11,090 nt of DNA, taken from contig CAZJIU010000072.1 in the NCBI GenBank assembly GCA_964546145.1, positions 1 to 11,090 on the forward strand, written 5' to 3'. The notes under the pieces were generated by a model, which made no database searches, was not told where the DNA came from, and saw only the letters and a program-made list of their open reading frames with translations. The stretch comes from CAZAKO01 sp964546145 (GTDB taxonomy: Bacteria; Fidelibacterota; UBA2242). This document shows, one piece after another, positions 1 through 7,307 of the stretch (within the stretch, counting starts at the first letter, position 1; each line of letters starts with the position of its first letter). A program made the position numbers and the translations under genes.

Positions 1-759
1 GCGATTGGCATGTCTTCCGGCCGTTCGCTTTTTGGCAACATCGGAATTGGTTTAGGAAATGTGGCGGAGGTCGAATTCAGCACCGTGGGACTGGTTAACA
101 ATATCGCCCGCGGAAATCCTACCGTCACCACCTCATCTTTCAAAATTAAATTAAGTCCGGATAATTACTTCAATTGGAAACACTGTCCGCAGCTGGCCCT
201 GGCATTTCGCAGCTCGGCTAATTGGAAAGATGTAAACAGTGACTTGTCGGTTATTCGGGCTAACGATGAATGGGTAGCTAAGGATATTTCCAATGTTCGT
301 TATAATACTCGCTTTACGATTCTCTACGGCATTATAACTCTGCCATTTGAAAAAATTCAATTCCATGCTGGAGTGAGTTCGACCGATATCCGGATTAGAG
401 ATACCGCAATTGACTATTATGTTTTGGAATCCAATTACTACGATCCCGTAGAGAAACAAAAATACCTGACCGGCGGTTTTTGGGGTTTCACTCTGGACCA
501 AAATCCGCAAACCCAGATAATGTTTGAAGTTGAGACGATCGCTAACTGGTCGTTTAATGAAGAAAAACAAACGATTGATGTAAAAAATGATATCCTGGCA
601 ATCGGCGGGGTACGGTTCTTCTTTATTGATTGGTTATCAATTGACACCGGGGTCTGGTATCAGGGAAATTATCGGGGAATTGCCGATACCCAGATCAAAC
701 TGGGATTGAATCTTTTACTGCCAACAAGTAAAATCATAAAAACCGGAGCAAAACCATGA
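1..759 (+). CDS. Outer-membrane beta-barrel-like protein, 5'-truncated by window edge
   Basis: The frame is already open at base 1 (codons Ala-Ile-Gly before the Met at base 10), and no ribosome binding site or signal peptide precedes that Met. I therefore read this as the C-terminal part of a longer gene; the visible piece is about 252 residues. It alternates short amphipathic strands such as FKIKLS, QLALAFRS, TRFTILYG and IQFHAGVS with polar turns. That is the pattern of a transmembrane beta-barrel, and there is no long hydrophobic helix. It ends in LGLNLLLP plus a short basic tail rather than a terminal aromatic residue, so the last strand is probably LGLNLLLP. I do not recognise a named family. 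Its stop codon overlaps the ATG of the serpin gene (ATGA at 756-759), so the two are probably cotranscribed and translationally coupled. Barrel assignment is inference from pattern. Confidence 0.7.
   Translation, partial: AIGMSSGRSLFGNIGIGLGNVAEVEFSTVGLVNNIARGNPTVTTSSFKIKLSPDNYFNWKHCPQLALAFRSSANWKDVNSDLSVIRANDEWVAKDISNVRYNTRFTILYGIITLPFEKIQFHAGVSSTDIRIRDTAIDYYVLESNYYDPVEKQKYLTGGFWGFTLDQNPQTQIMFEVETIANWSFNEEKQTIDVKNDILAIGGVRFFFIDWLSIDTGVWYQGNYRGIADTQIKLGLNLLLPTSKIIKTGAKP
745..748 (+). promoter_or_regulatory. Ribosome binding site of the serpin gene
   Basis: GGAG lies 7 bases before the ATG at 756, inside the end of the preceding gene. It supports the overlapping start and coupled translation. 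Confidence 0.7.
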
Positions 760-2015
760 AACGAAAACATTATTTCAGCCAATTGTCGATTGATTGCTTA
801 TTAATTAGCTCAATTTTCGTAACCAACTGTGACAACTCTTCAACCAATCCGGATTCCCCAAAGGTACTCCGGGATCTGACAGTTGCCGAAAAGCAGCTAA
901 CCGAAGCGGATAATCACTTCGGGCTAAAATTATTCCAAAAGATAGTTGCCGAATCTGACGACGGTAATATCTTCATTTCACCGCTGAGTGTCTCGATGGC
1001 GCTGGGAATGACCTGGAACGGCAGCGCCGGGACAACCCGTGAAGCCATGACCGAGGTACTCGAATACGGCGATTTAAATGCCGAGGAGATTAACCAATCT
1101 TATAAAAATTTACTTGATCTTCTGCAGCAAGCCGATGACCAGGTTCTATTTCAAATCGCCAATTCCATCTGGTACCGTGAAGGATTTTCGGTATTGGATG
1201 CTTTCCTGAACACCAATAAAACCTATTTCGAAGCAGTCGTCCGCAGTCTTGATTTCAACCGCTCCGATGCGGCGGATATTATCAATGACTGGGTTAGCGA
1301 CAAAACCAACGAGAAAATCGAGGAAATTGTCAAAGCACCAATTGATCCGTTGACCGTCATGTTTCTGATTAACGCAATCTACTTTAAAGGCACCTGGACC
1401 TATGAATTCAACACTAAAGATACCCACTCGGAAACATTTTACATATCCACCAATAATCAGATCGAATGCCAGATGATGAGCCATAAAAACGAGCATGATT
1501 ACTTTTCCAACGATCTCTTTCAGGCAGTTGATCTGCCCTACGGCGACGGCAATTTCCGGATGATGGTGATTCTGCCTAATTATTCGGTAGATATTGATTC
1601 GGTTATCAAATCAATGGACAATGCAACCTGGAATTCCTGGTTGAACCAATTTGAAAAAACCGAGATCAACCTGTTTCTACCTAAATTCAAACTGGAATAT
1701 GAAACCTCACTGGTAGAGGTTCTCAATCTATTAGGAATGGGAGTTGCCTTCTCTCCTGGTCTTGCCGATTTCTCTAACATCAATCCAAACGGCGGCTTGT
1801 ACATCAGTGAAGTAAAACATAAAACATTCATTGATGTCAATGAAGAAGGAACCGAAGCTGCTGCTGTAACTGTGGTTGTAATAGATCTTTCTTGTATCGG
1901 CGGTGATGAGATTGAGATGCGAGTTAATCGGCCGTTCATTGTGGTATTGCATGAGCAAAACACGGGGACGATTTTATTTATCGGCAAAATCGTCACGCCC
2001 GAATATGATGACTAA
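756..2015 (+). CDS. Serpin family protease inhibitor, exported, probable lipoprotein
   Basis: This 419-residue protein is a full-length serpin (usual core about 370-390). After a hydrophobic N-terminus (about residues 8-24) and Cys25 followed by a polar linker, the serpin fold begins near residue 52. Family signatures are visible: NIFISPLSVSMALGM (71-85), FLINAIYFKGTW (203-214), LPYGDGNFRMMVILP (260-274), the hinge EEGTEAAA (363-370), and the C-terminal NRPFIVVLHEQNTGTILFIGK (391-411, shown in part). The small-residue hinge is what inhibitory serpins need to insert their reactive loop into sheet A, so it is probably an active suicide inhibitor of serine or cysteine proteases. Counting 17 residues from Glu363 puts P1 at Ser379 and P1' at Cys380. 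The loop has about three more residues after this point than alpha-1-antitrypsin, so the exact P1 is uncertain. The lipobox (FVTNC) has Asn at -1, which is atypical. The start overlaps the previous stop. Confidence 0.95.
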   Translation: MKRKHYFSQLSIDCLLISSIFVTNCDNSSTNPDSPKVLRDLTVAEKQLTEADNHFGLKLFQKIVAESDDGNIFISPLSVSMALGMTWNGSAGTTREAMTEVLEYGDLNAEEINQSYKNLLDLLQQADDQVLFQIANSIWYREGFSVLDAFLNTNKTYFEAVVRSLDFNRSDAADIINDWVSDKTNEKIEEIVKAPIDPLTVMFLINAIYFKGTWTYEFNTKDTHSETFYISTNNQIECQMMSHKNEHDYFSNDLFQAVDLPYGDGNFRMMVILPNYSVDIDSVIKSMDNATWNSWLNQFEKTEINLFLPKFKLEYETSLVEVLNLLGMGVAFSPGLADFSNINPNGGLYISEVKHKTFIDVNEEGTEAAAVTVVVIDLSCIGGDEIEMRVNRPFIVVLHEQNTGTILFIGKIVTPEYDD

Positions 2016-2028
2016 ACATTGATTAAAC

Positions 2029-2033
2029 AGGAG
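2029..2033 (+). promoter_or_regulatory. Ribosome binding site of the 590-residue outer-membrane protein
   Basis: AGGAG with a 6-base spacer to the ATG at 2040, in the 24-base gap after the serpin stop. It fixes the start and supports cotranscription. Confidence 0.8.
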
Positions 2034-2039
2034 TAATAT

Positions 2040-3812
2040 ATGAAAAAGCTATCTTTAACTCTGATTTGTCTGCTGGCCTTGTTCTCACAATTAACCTTTT
2101 CCGATGTGCCTTCGCCAGCAACCCGTCAACCTGCCGTTCCCTATTTTATGGAGCCCTGGCAGTTTAAAACCGTGCAGCTGCAGATCTTTTCCTCCGATGT
2201 ATCCGGTATGCTTACCGACGCTTACGGTGATCTCGGCTGGAATCCGGCTTACCTCTCCCGGGTGAATCACCGTTTGATTTATTTTGATATGAATCTATCA
2301 GGCACCAGAACAGCAGAATCGGCTGTCTCCAGCTTCAGGTCTGACATTTATCTGGTCTATCCCAGCTGGTATGGTCAAACTTACGTCAGCGGGATTCAGA
2401 CCGAACCGTTATATAATTTTGCCTTAATCCTTCCCTTGAATAATCAACTCAGCATCAGCATCATCAATCGTTCGCTATTTGATTACGGACCTTTTCGACA
2501 AACTTACTACTGGAATTACTGGGATGTAATGGAAAACTCCTACGCTAGAGATGCTGATCTTATGAAAGATCTTGAGCCGCAGCGCCTGGAGGTTGATAAC
2601 AATCAGCAAATGCTGTATGGCACTCAAGCCGAGATAAGTGTTGCTTACAAAATCTCCAATCTCCTTGATCTGGGAGTAAAAATCGGCAATTACCTCTATC
2701 ACCGCGATGGCGACTTATACGACTCAAAATGGGGTTATTATCCACATTACAGCTTTGCCGATCTCAATGACGAAAGCCTGAAGATCAACGGTCAACATAA
2801 TCTTATCGGATTTGGTTTGCTATTTAATCCCAACCAGAAAACAACCTTTGGAATTTACGGTGAAATGATGAATGGCAAAAGTGACGAAGCAACAACCTCG
2901 ATTGATTCTTCCGATTCCTGGTCGGAGAAAGATACCGATACCCGTTATTACAGTTTATCCAATTACGACCTGCTCAGCGATCAATCCTACGAAACTAATG
3001 CTAAACGCCCTGCCTGGACAATATCTTTCGAAAGGCAATTATCTAACAAATTGACTTTTCGTACCTTTTTCCGACAGTCCAGCCGCAATCTCGACATCAA
3101 CTTTTCCACTTCCAGCGAGGATACTTCTTTTGGCGATCGGACCTATGACACCTATGACAACGGCGATTACCATTTCCAGCGCTTAATTTCACACGCTGCC
3201 AATCGCCAGCATTTCTCCGGCGATGGTACCGAAAAAAGCTCCAACTGGCGCTGGTTCGCCTCCCTGATTTATCACACCGAAAAAGACTGGACCCTGTTTT
3301 CGGGAATTCAAATCAATAGATATTCCACTGAAAAACAGTACCGGGAAAATTCCGATTACTATGCGGCTTCCGATTATGATTATCAAGTATATGATCAACA
3401 TACTCGGCAAAACCTGAGTTCGCATTTAAGATATTACGAATATACCTACGAATTGGAACAATATTCGGCAATTATTCCCATCGGAATCAAAGCCCGGGTC
3501 GTCAAAGGATTTTACCTCATCATTGGAGCCGAACTAGGCTACTATTTAACTGATGATGAAGCCCGCGGACAGTTACTCTACCCAGAAATAGTCTCAAAAA
3601 GATGGGAAAACGGCGTCATTGTTGTTAATGATCCCCAAACCGATCGCTATGAGGAATATAGCTCCAATCCAGCCAAAGATTTGACCCGTAGTGCTAATGT
3701 CAATCTCGGGATTGCCTACAAGCATTCTTCCGGTATCAACTTGTTTGTACGCTCGAATGGCAACATCCTGGAAACCAGCGGCTGGGACCTCGGCTTTGAA
3801 TATAAATGGTAA
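2040..3812 (+). CDS. Outer-membrane beta-barrel protein, unknown function
   Basis: The 590-residue product starts with a clear signal peptide: Lys-Lys, a hydrophobic core to about residue 18, and a likely cleavage near TFS-DVPS at 21-22. The mature protein is rich in Tyr, Ser and Asp and built of alternating strands (for example LIYFDMNLSG, SDIYLVYPSW, NFALILPLNN, LTFRTFFRQS). It closes with WDLGFEYKW, a terminal aromatic residue typical of the signal recognised by the Bam complex. An early GDLGWNPAYLSR segment (63-74) recalls the NPA turn near the N-terminus of FadL/OmpP1-like and DUF5723-like barrels, but this similarity is too short to name the family. Middle loops around residues 280-330 and 355-400 are long and acidic, suggesting large surface loops. 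It sits 24 bases after the serpin gene, so it probably belongs to the same transcript. The substrate or role cannot be read from the sequence. Confidence 0.85.
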   Translation: MKKLSLTLICLLALFSQLTFSDVPSPATRQPAVPYFMEPWQFKTVQLQIFSSDVSGMLTDAYGDLGWNPAYLSRVNHRLIYFDMNLSGTRTAESAVSSFRSDIYLVYPSWYGQTYVSGIQTEPLYNFALILPLNNQLSISIINRSLFDYGPFRQTYYWNYWDVMENSYARDADLMKDLEPQRLEVDNNQQMLYGTQAEISVAYKISNLLDLGVKIGNYLYHRDGDLYDSKWGYYPHYSFADLNDESLKINGQHNLIGFGLLFNPNQKTTFGIYGEMMNGKSDEATTSIDSSDSWSEKDTDTRYYSLSNYDLLSDQSYETNAKRPAWTISFERQLSNKLTFRTFFRQSSRNLDINFSTSSEDTSFGDRTYDTYDNGDYHFQRLISHAANRQHFSGDGTEKSSNWRWFASLIYHTEKDWTLFSGIQINRYSTEKQYRENSDYYAASDYDYQVYDQHTRQNLSSHLRYYEYTYELEQYSAIIPIGIKARVVKGFYLIIGAELGYYLTDDEARGQLLYPEIVSKRWENGVIVVNDPQTDRYEEYSSNPAKDLTRSANVNLGIAYKHSSGINLFVRSNGNILETSGWDLGFEYKW

Positions 3813-3896
3813 TTACTAGAATGTATTATGGATCGCGACAGCTGATCAGCAAATTATTACTACTAAAATAGATGTTTGACCTTATAAGGAGATTGG
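3813..3896 (+). promoter_or_regulatory. Short intergenic region with ribosome binding site for the next gene
   Basis: The 84-base gap holds a strong AAGGAG (about 3886-3891) placed 5 bases before ATG 3897 and 8 before ATG 3900. It also has a 10-base perfect palindrome, GCTGATCAGC, at 3841-3850. No T-tract follows the palindrome, so it does not look like an intrinsic terminator. I see no convincing -35/-10 pair. Confidence 0.4.
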
Positions 3897-4868
3897 ATGA
3901 TGAGGGGACATTTTAATGCAATATTACTAATAGCCTCAATTTTTCTTTTTTCCTGTCAGGGTGAAAACAATAATTCTTCGGGTAATTTCTCCATCTATTT
4001 TCTGAAAAATTCCGATTTAACATATCAGGATGTTTATGAATCGGATATAAATGATTTAGAATTACAGAGCAATGTGTGGCTATCTTCAGATGATATTACT
4101 CGGTACGATTTCTCGACCCACTATATTTATCTAAATAAAAGTAAGGCTGAATTCTTTAAGGATTATTTAGATGGCGGAGCAATCTTCTATAATTTTATTA
4201 CAAAGCCGTTCATAGTAATTGCCGGAGATGAAAGGATATATCTGGGATCTCTGATAAGTTCGATTAGTTCTATGACAATTGCCGGTCCAGGTATCAGTGA
4301 TTGTGACGTTTTTTATTACCCTGAAGATATTATCCCGATTGAATGCGGAATCAGGGAAAGCGATCCAAGAAGTGATATCCGCATAAAAGATGCCCTTATT
4401 AATGATGATTTATATCATGGAGGGATATCGGTTGAACTAACGAATATCAGTATTTTGGAAAACAGTGATACTTCCACTATTCAATATACCTACACCTTAA
4501 AAAACAACGATGCGGATGATCTATATATTTTTGATCCGGACCTGGTTGGAACTCACATATTTCACTATTACTCGAATGGTATTGTATTTTGGAACGATTC
4601 GACATATAATGGAATATGGGCTCGCTATAAAATGACGGATAACGCTGATTGGTCAACAGCCTGGTATAGTCAATTAAATAGTAATGAATCAATGACGAGA
4701 ACTGTCGTATTAAAAGGTTATCCTGAAATACCACGCTTAAAATATAAATGTTACCTCCATTTTGGAACCCCGATTCGAATTGAAGAATCTCAAAGAACCA
4801 TAAATAACATTCGGATCTGGCTTGGTAGTATCCAGCCCGATTACCTTGAATTTGATTTTACGGAATAA
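3897..4868 (+). CDS. Two-domain lipoprotein of unknown function
   Basis: The 323-residue product has a good lipoprotein signal: basic start, hydrophobic stretch, and lipobox LFSC with Cys20, then a flexible Asn/Ser/Gly tail. Domain 1 (about 31-140) contains IYFLKNSDLTYQDVYESD, then LELQSNVWLSSDDITRYDF and FIVIAGDERIYLGS. I recall similar unnamed domains in lipoproteins of several bacterial phyla, with a pattern of strand, acidic linker, WLSxDDI, and a final IYLG strand, but know of no function. Domain 2 (about 176-320) starts with VELTNISILENSDTS and has a TYTLKNNDADDLYIFDPD run, suggesting an Ig-like beta-sandwich. A relation to BsuPI-type inhibitor domains is conceivable but unproven. Two in-frame ATGs (3897, 3900) are possible; both suit the AAGGAG. 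The gene is visibly more AT-rich than the serpin cluster upstream. Confidence 0.8.
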   Translation: MMRGHFNAILLIASIFLFSCQGENNNSSGNFSIYFLKNSDLTYQDVYESDINDLELQSNVWLSSDDITRYDFSTHYIYLNKSKAEFFKDYLDGGAIFYNFITKPFIVIAGDERIYLGSLISSISSMTIAGPGISDCDVFYYPEDIIPIECGIRESDPRSDIRIKDALINDDLYHGGISVELTNISILENSDTSTIQYTYTLKNNDADDLYIFDPDLVGTHIFHYYSNGIVFWNDSTYNGIWARYKMTDNADWSTAWYSQLNSNESMTRTVVLKGYPEIPRLKYKCYLHFGTPIRIEESQRTINNIRIWLGSIQPDYLEFDFTE

Positions 4869-5020
4869 AACTTGGTCTAACAACCGCATTCAGATAATGA
4901 GGAAAGATATTCGATGAATTCAGATTTTAACGGTTTAAAAAGCACTATAAAAATTCAAAAAAATAACATTTCCACTTCTTGTACCTAATGCGCTGCAAGT
5001 AATGCTACATTTATAATAAA
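4869..5020 (+). promoter_or_regulatory. AT-rich intergenic region with TATAAT close to the next start
   Basis: This 152-base gap has a perfect TATAAT at 5012-5017, only 3 bases before the ATG at 5021, and no Shine-Dalgarno sequence in front of that ATG. No -35 box lies at the normal distance (the nearest, TTGTAC at 4979-4984, is 27 bases away). The downstream gene therefore either uses SD-independent initiation, common in FCB-group bacteria, or is read from an upstream promoter. A leaderless start would need an unusually short -10 to start-site distance. Confidence 0.3.
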
Positions 5021-5959
5021 ATGAAGAACAAACAATACATAATTTTCATTCTGCTATTCTCATTTATATTTATTTCAGCTTTGATTAAATGCGATGACAA
5101 CTCAATCATAAAACCAGATAATTACGAAGATTTTTACCTCGAGTATAATGTTTCCGGTGGCATTGCCGGTATGAACAATAGTCTTGAAATTTTTAACAAT
5201 CATGATGTGACTTATATAGGTTATTACTATAGGATCAAAAATACTATTAGCCAGGAAAGGTTATACGAAATATTTAATCTTCTAAACGACAATGATTATT
5301 TTAGTTTGGATTCACAGTATGTATCACAAAAAATAATGGATGACATATATATAACCGTTACTTATCGATCAGCCACAATATCAAAAAAAGTCTTTGCATC
5401 TGCATGTTATTATTCTGATTCTAACTTTGATTGGAAGGTTAAATTATCCAATATCTGGAATTATTTTGAAGAATATGTTTCGACTCTAACAAGTGATGTC
5501 AATTCCGGAAAAGTTACGATTTATTCAAAGTCAATGTTGGAGGAATGGCCATTTAGCGAAAAAATCAGTCTGTCAGATAATCTATGTAAGAGTGTTGGTG
5601 TTGATGAGGAAATTTATAATTATCTCAAGAGCTTTGATCAACAAAATATTAATGTTACATTTTTCGAAGGTGATTACATATATCATCTAAATGGAAGTGG
5701 TGGCTATGGCTTATCATTTTCAGAGTTAGATACTTTTTATATTTCGATCCATGTTCGAAATCATGGTATTCAATGGATAATAGGAACAAAGTTATCGAAG
5801 ATACCGGAAGATGGAATAATTATTACAGGATCGGATTATACCTGGCTGAAGAATGTTCTTAAAGAAACGAACTATCCAAGGTACTTTATCGATAATGAGG
5901 TAGAATCCGGCGAAACCGTATATGAAGTACGGCTCGTTCATGGAAATTATTTTGAATAA
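5021..5959 (+). CDS. Probable lipoprotein with N-terminal emfourin-like (SGG) inhibitor domain
   Basis: The 312-residue product begins with a hydrophobic segment (7-23) ending in ALIKC, Cys24, followed by DDNSIIKPDN. This looks like a lipoprotein N-terminus, but Lys at -1 is not a classical lipobox. Residues about 38-155 start with FYLEYNVSGGIAGMNNSLEI. They continue with a helix (SQERLYEIFNLLND), NDYFSLDSQY and a DIYITVTYRSATISKKV hairpin. That order (strand, SGG-[FI]-AG, helix, a '..FF.L' turn, tyrosine-bearing hairpin, closing helix) is what I know from emfourin/protealysin-inhibitor-like domains, which block M4 metalloproteases. The match is by eye and partial. The C-terminal half (about 160-312), with EEWPFSEKISLSDN, FFEGDYIYHLNGSGGYG and FYISIHVRN, is unrecognised. 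With a serpin in the same region, a protease-facing role is plausible. No Shine-Dalgarno sequence precedes the start; the gene is strongly AT-rich. Confidence 0.75.
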   Translation: MKNKQYIIFILLFSFIFISALIKCDDNSIIKPDNYEDFYLEYNVSGGIAGMNNSLEIFNNHDVTYIGYYYRIKNTISQERLYEIFNLLNDNDYFSLDSQYVSQKIMDDIYITVTYRSATISKKVFASACYYSDSNFDWKVKLSNIWNYFEEYVSTLTSDVNSGKVTIYSKSMLEEWPFSEKISLSDNLCKSVGVDEEIYNYLKSFDQQNINVTFFEGDYIYHLNGSGGYGLSFSELDTFYISIHVRNHGIQWIIGTKLSKIPEDGIIITGSDYTWLKNVLKETNYPRYFIDNEVESGETVYEVRLVHGNYFE

Positions 5960-6010
5960 TTAGCATAGTGATTAGTTGTTAAGCATGGCTGAGCATTAAA
6001 TAGAAGTGAT

Positions 6011-6568
6011 ATGAAGCAATCCATTATTTTATTATTGTACCTGACACTCTTATTCTCCCGGTGTTCCGATCACCAATCCCCAACTAAATCCGATAATCAG
6101 CAGGAATTCGGTTCGGGCGACGAGTACGATGTCTATTATACGCTTTTAATCAAACATAAAACATCTGAAGAAAATACAGAAAAATACGTTCTCGCAGATT
6201 CGACGATTGATGGTAATATACTGCATTCGATTGATTATCTTAAAGAAAGCATGCCGTCGTTGGAAGATGAAATCCTGAACGATTTTATGCGGATAAACCA
6301 GGAGCGAATACAACTAAAAAATATTCCCGATACTGAAGATTGGTGCTTCCTCATCGCCTATGATAATGCTCGCAATTGGGACGATATTTATCCCGCTGCC
6401 GATGCCCTGCTGCACATTTCGCGGGTCGGCTTTAATTCCCAAAAAGACCAGGCGCTGGTCTATATCTCATTCTATTACGCCCCGTTAGCCGGTTCGGGGA
6501 ATTTGATCCTGCTGGTAAAAGATAGCGGCTGGATTGTCGTACAAAGTTTAATGCTCTGGATTTCATAA
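6011..6568 (+). CDS. Small lipoprotein with conserved C-terminal domain of unknown function
   Basis: The 185-residue product has a hydrophobic N-terminus ending in LLFSRC (Cys18) and then SDHQSPTKSDNQQ, a polar tether. Arg at -1 of the putative lipobox is unusual. The folded part includes a helical middle (LKESMPSLEDEILNDFMRIN, about 77-96) and a final block of about 49 residues: SRVGFNSQKDQALVYISF, then a Gly-rich turn (PLAGSGN), LILLVKDSGWIVV and LMLWIS at the very end. I recall this pattern (GFN..dQALVY, small-residue turn, LL.K..G.W.V, LW.S) from unnamed secreted proteins of other phyla, where it looks like a cystatin- or NTF2-like beta-sheet packed on a helix. No enzymatic residues are evident. 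It lies 51 bases after the previous lipoprotein with only a weak GAAGTGA in front of the ATG. Confidence 0.75.
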   Translation: MKQSIILLLYLTLLFSRCSDHQSPTKSDNQQEFGSGDEYDVYYTLLIKHKTSEENTEKYVLADSTIDGNILHSIDYLKESMPSLEDEILNDFMRINQERIQLKNIPDTEDWCFLIAYDNARNWDDIYPAADALLHISRVGFNSQKDQALVYISFYYAPLAGSGNLILLVKDSGWIVVQSLMLWIS

Positions 6569-6709
6569 AATTTTCTTAGACTCATTTTGCACTATCCTAT
6601 TCAGCAATAGTATAAAGTGATTGACTTTGATTCTTTCACCACCTAACCGGATTATATCAACACCAAATATTCTTATTGATATTTTAGCTGATAAGCTGGA
6701 TTTTATGAC
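6569..6709 (+). promoter_or_regulatory. Upstream region of darT with imperfect dyad
   Basis: The 141-base gap in front of the toxin gene contains CTATT-cagc-AATAG (6597-6610) nested in a longer imperfect dyad that runs about 6590-6621 (CACT..AT..CTATT mirrored by AATAG..AT..AGTG). Immediately after it is TTGACT (6621-6626), a good -35 match, but the hexamer 17 bases further (TAACCG) is a poor -10. The dyad could be an operator for autoregulation or the end of the upstream transcript. A small AGCT-gata-AGCT hairpin (6686-6697) lies just before the weak GGA (6698-6700) that is 9 bases from the darT ATG. Confidence 0.35.
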
Positions 6710-7303
6710 ATGATAGATCTTAGTTACATAAAGGACTTACATTATATCACTCATATTGAAACAATACCCTCGATTCTCAAGCATGGGATCCTGTCTCATA
6801 AACGAGCAGAATCAATCGCTCATCGGTCTATAGCGGATTTACTCATTCAACAACGACGGGAAAATAAACAGATTCCCGGTGGAATGAAGCTACACCATTA
6901 TGTAAATCTATATTTTGATTCACATAATCCGATGCTTAGCAAAATAAGAAAACGTAATCACGAGATAGCAATTTTAGAAATCTTAAAAACGATTTTACTA
7001 GTGAAGGATGTGATTATTTGCGATCGAAACGCATCTAGCGATTATGCGGCTTTTTATCCGGTTGAAATTGCGCTGAATAAATTGAATTTTCAGATGATTT
7101 ACGGCAGATATTGGACAAAACATATGGATTCAATTTTATTGATGGAACATAAATCTATTAAATGTGCTGAAGCACTAATACCAAACTATGTTCCACCCGC
7201 ATATTTATCCGGAATTATTGTATACGATGATTCCGTTAAAACCAGGCTTGAATCTATGAGAATTCCGTTGCAAATTACAATTGATAGCGGTATGTTTTTT
7301 TAG
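6710..7303 (+). CDS. darT: DarT, DNA ADP-ribosyltransferase toxin
   Basis: The 197-residue protein matches the DarT (DUF4433) family over its whole length, close to the usual 200-220 residues. DarT uses NAD+ to attach ADP-ribose to bases in single-stranded DNA, blocking replication; it is a toxin and a phage-defence effector. Family landmarks are visible: HYITHIETIPSILKHGILSH (11-30, NAD-binding region), the IQQRRENK arginines (46-53; Arg49 or Arg50 lies about where the essential Arg51 of Thermus DarT should be), HHYVNLYFDSHNPML (62-76), VIICDRNASS (101-110), and KCAEALIPN (151-159), whose Glu154 corresponds to the catalytic glutamate. Thus no key residue seems lost. Most relatives have Arg where His72 stands in the NPM motif. 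The gene ends 4 bases before darG. Translation initiation is weak (GGA only), which fits low toxin output. Confidence 0.92.
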   Translation: MIDLSYIKDLHYITHIETIPSILKHGILSHKRAESIAHRSIADLLIQQRRENKQIPGGMKLHHYVNLYFDSHNPMLSKIRKRNHEIAILEILKTILLVKDVIICDRNASSDYAAFYPVEIALNKLNFQMIYGRYWTKHMDSILLMEHKSIKCAEALIPNYVPPAYLSGIIVYDDSVKTRLESMRIPLQITIDSGMFF

Positions 7304-7307
7304 GTCA

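Noticed and set aside
151..1996. Several long minus-strand open frames under the barrel and serpin genes
   Set aside because: They lie entirely antisense to well-supported genes, show no domain-like sequence and have no ribosome binding sites.
3841..3850. 10-base palindrome as terminator of the outer-membrane protein gene
   Set aside because: Too short, no loop and no T-tract follows.
4914..4988. 24-codon open frame with AGGAAAG upstream
   Set aside because: The product (MNSDFNGLKSTIKIQ and onward) is short, low in complexity and has no recognisable feature; such frames are expected by chance in AT-rich DNA.
5012..5017. TATAAT as promoter of the 5021 gene
   Set aside because: Transcription would start at or after the ATG, and there is no -35 box at the right distance; kept only as part of the intergenic note.
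6779..6925. Loss of the catalytic arginine in DarT, suggested by SHNPM instead of the common ARNPM
   Set aside because: Spacing to the catalytic glutamate (about 105 residues) places the essential arginine in the IQQRRENK segment, which is intact; His72 is a different position.
7281..7307. Upstream TTG start for darG
   Set aside because: It lies within darT and adds residues that are not part of the macrodomain; ATG 7308 starts right at the first strand of the fold.
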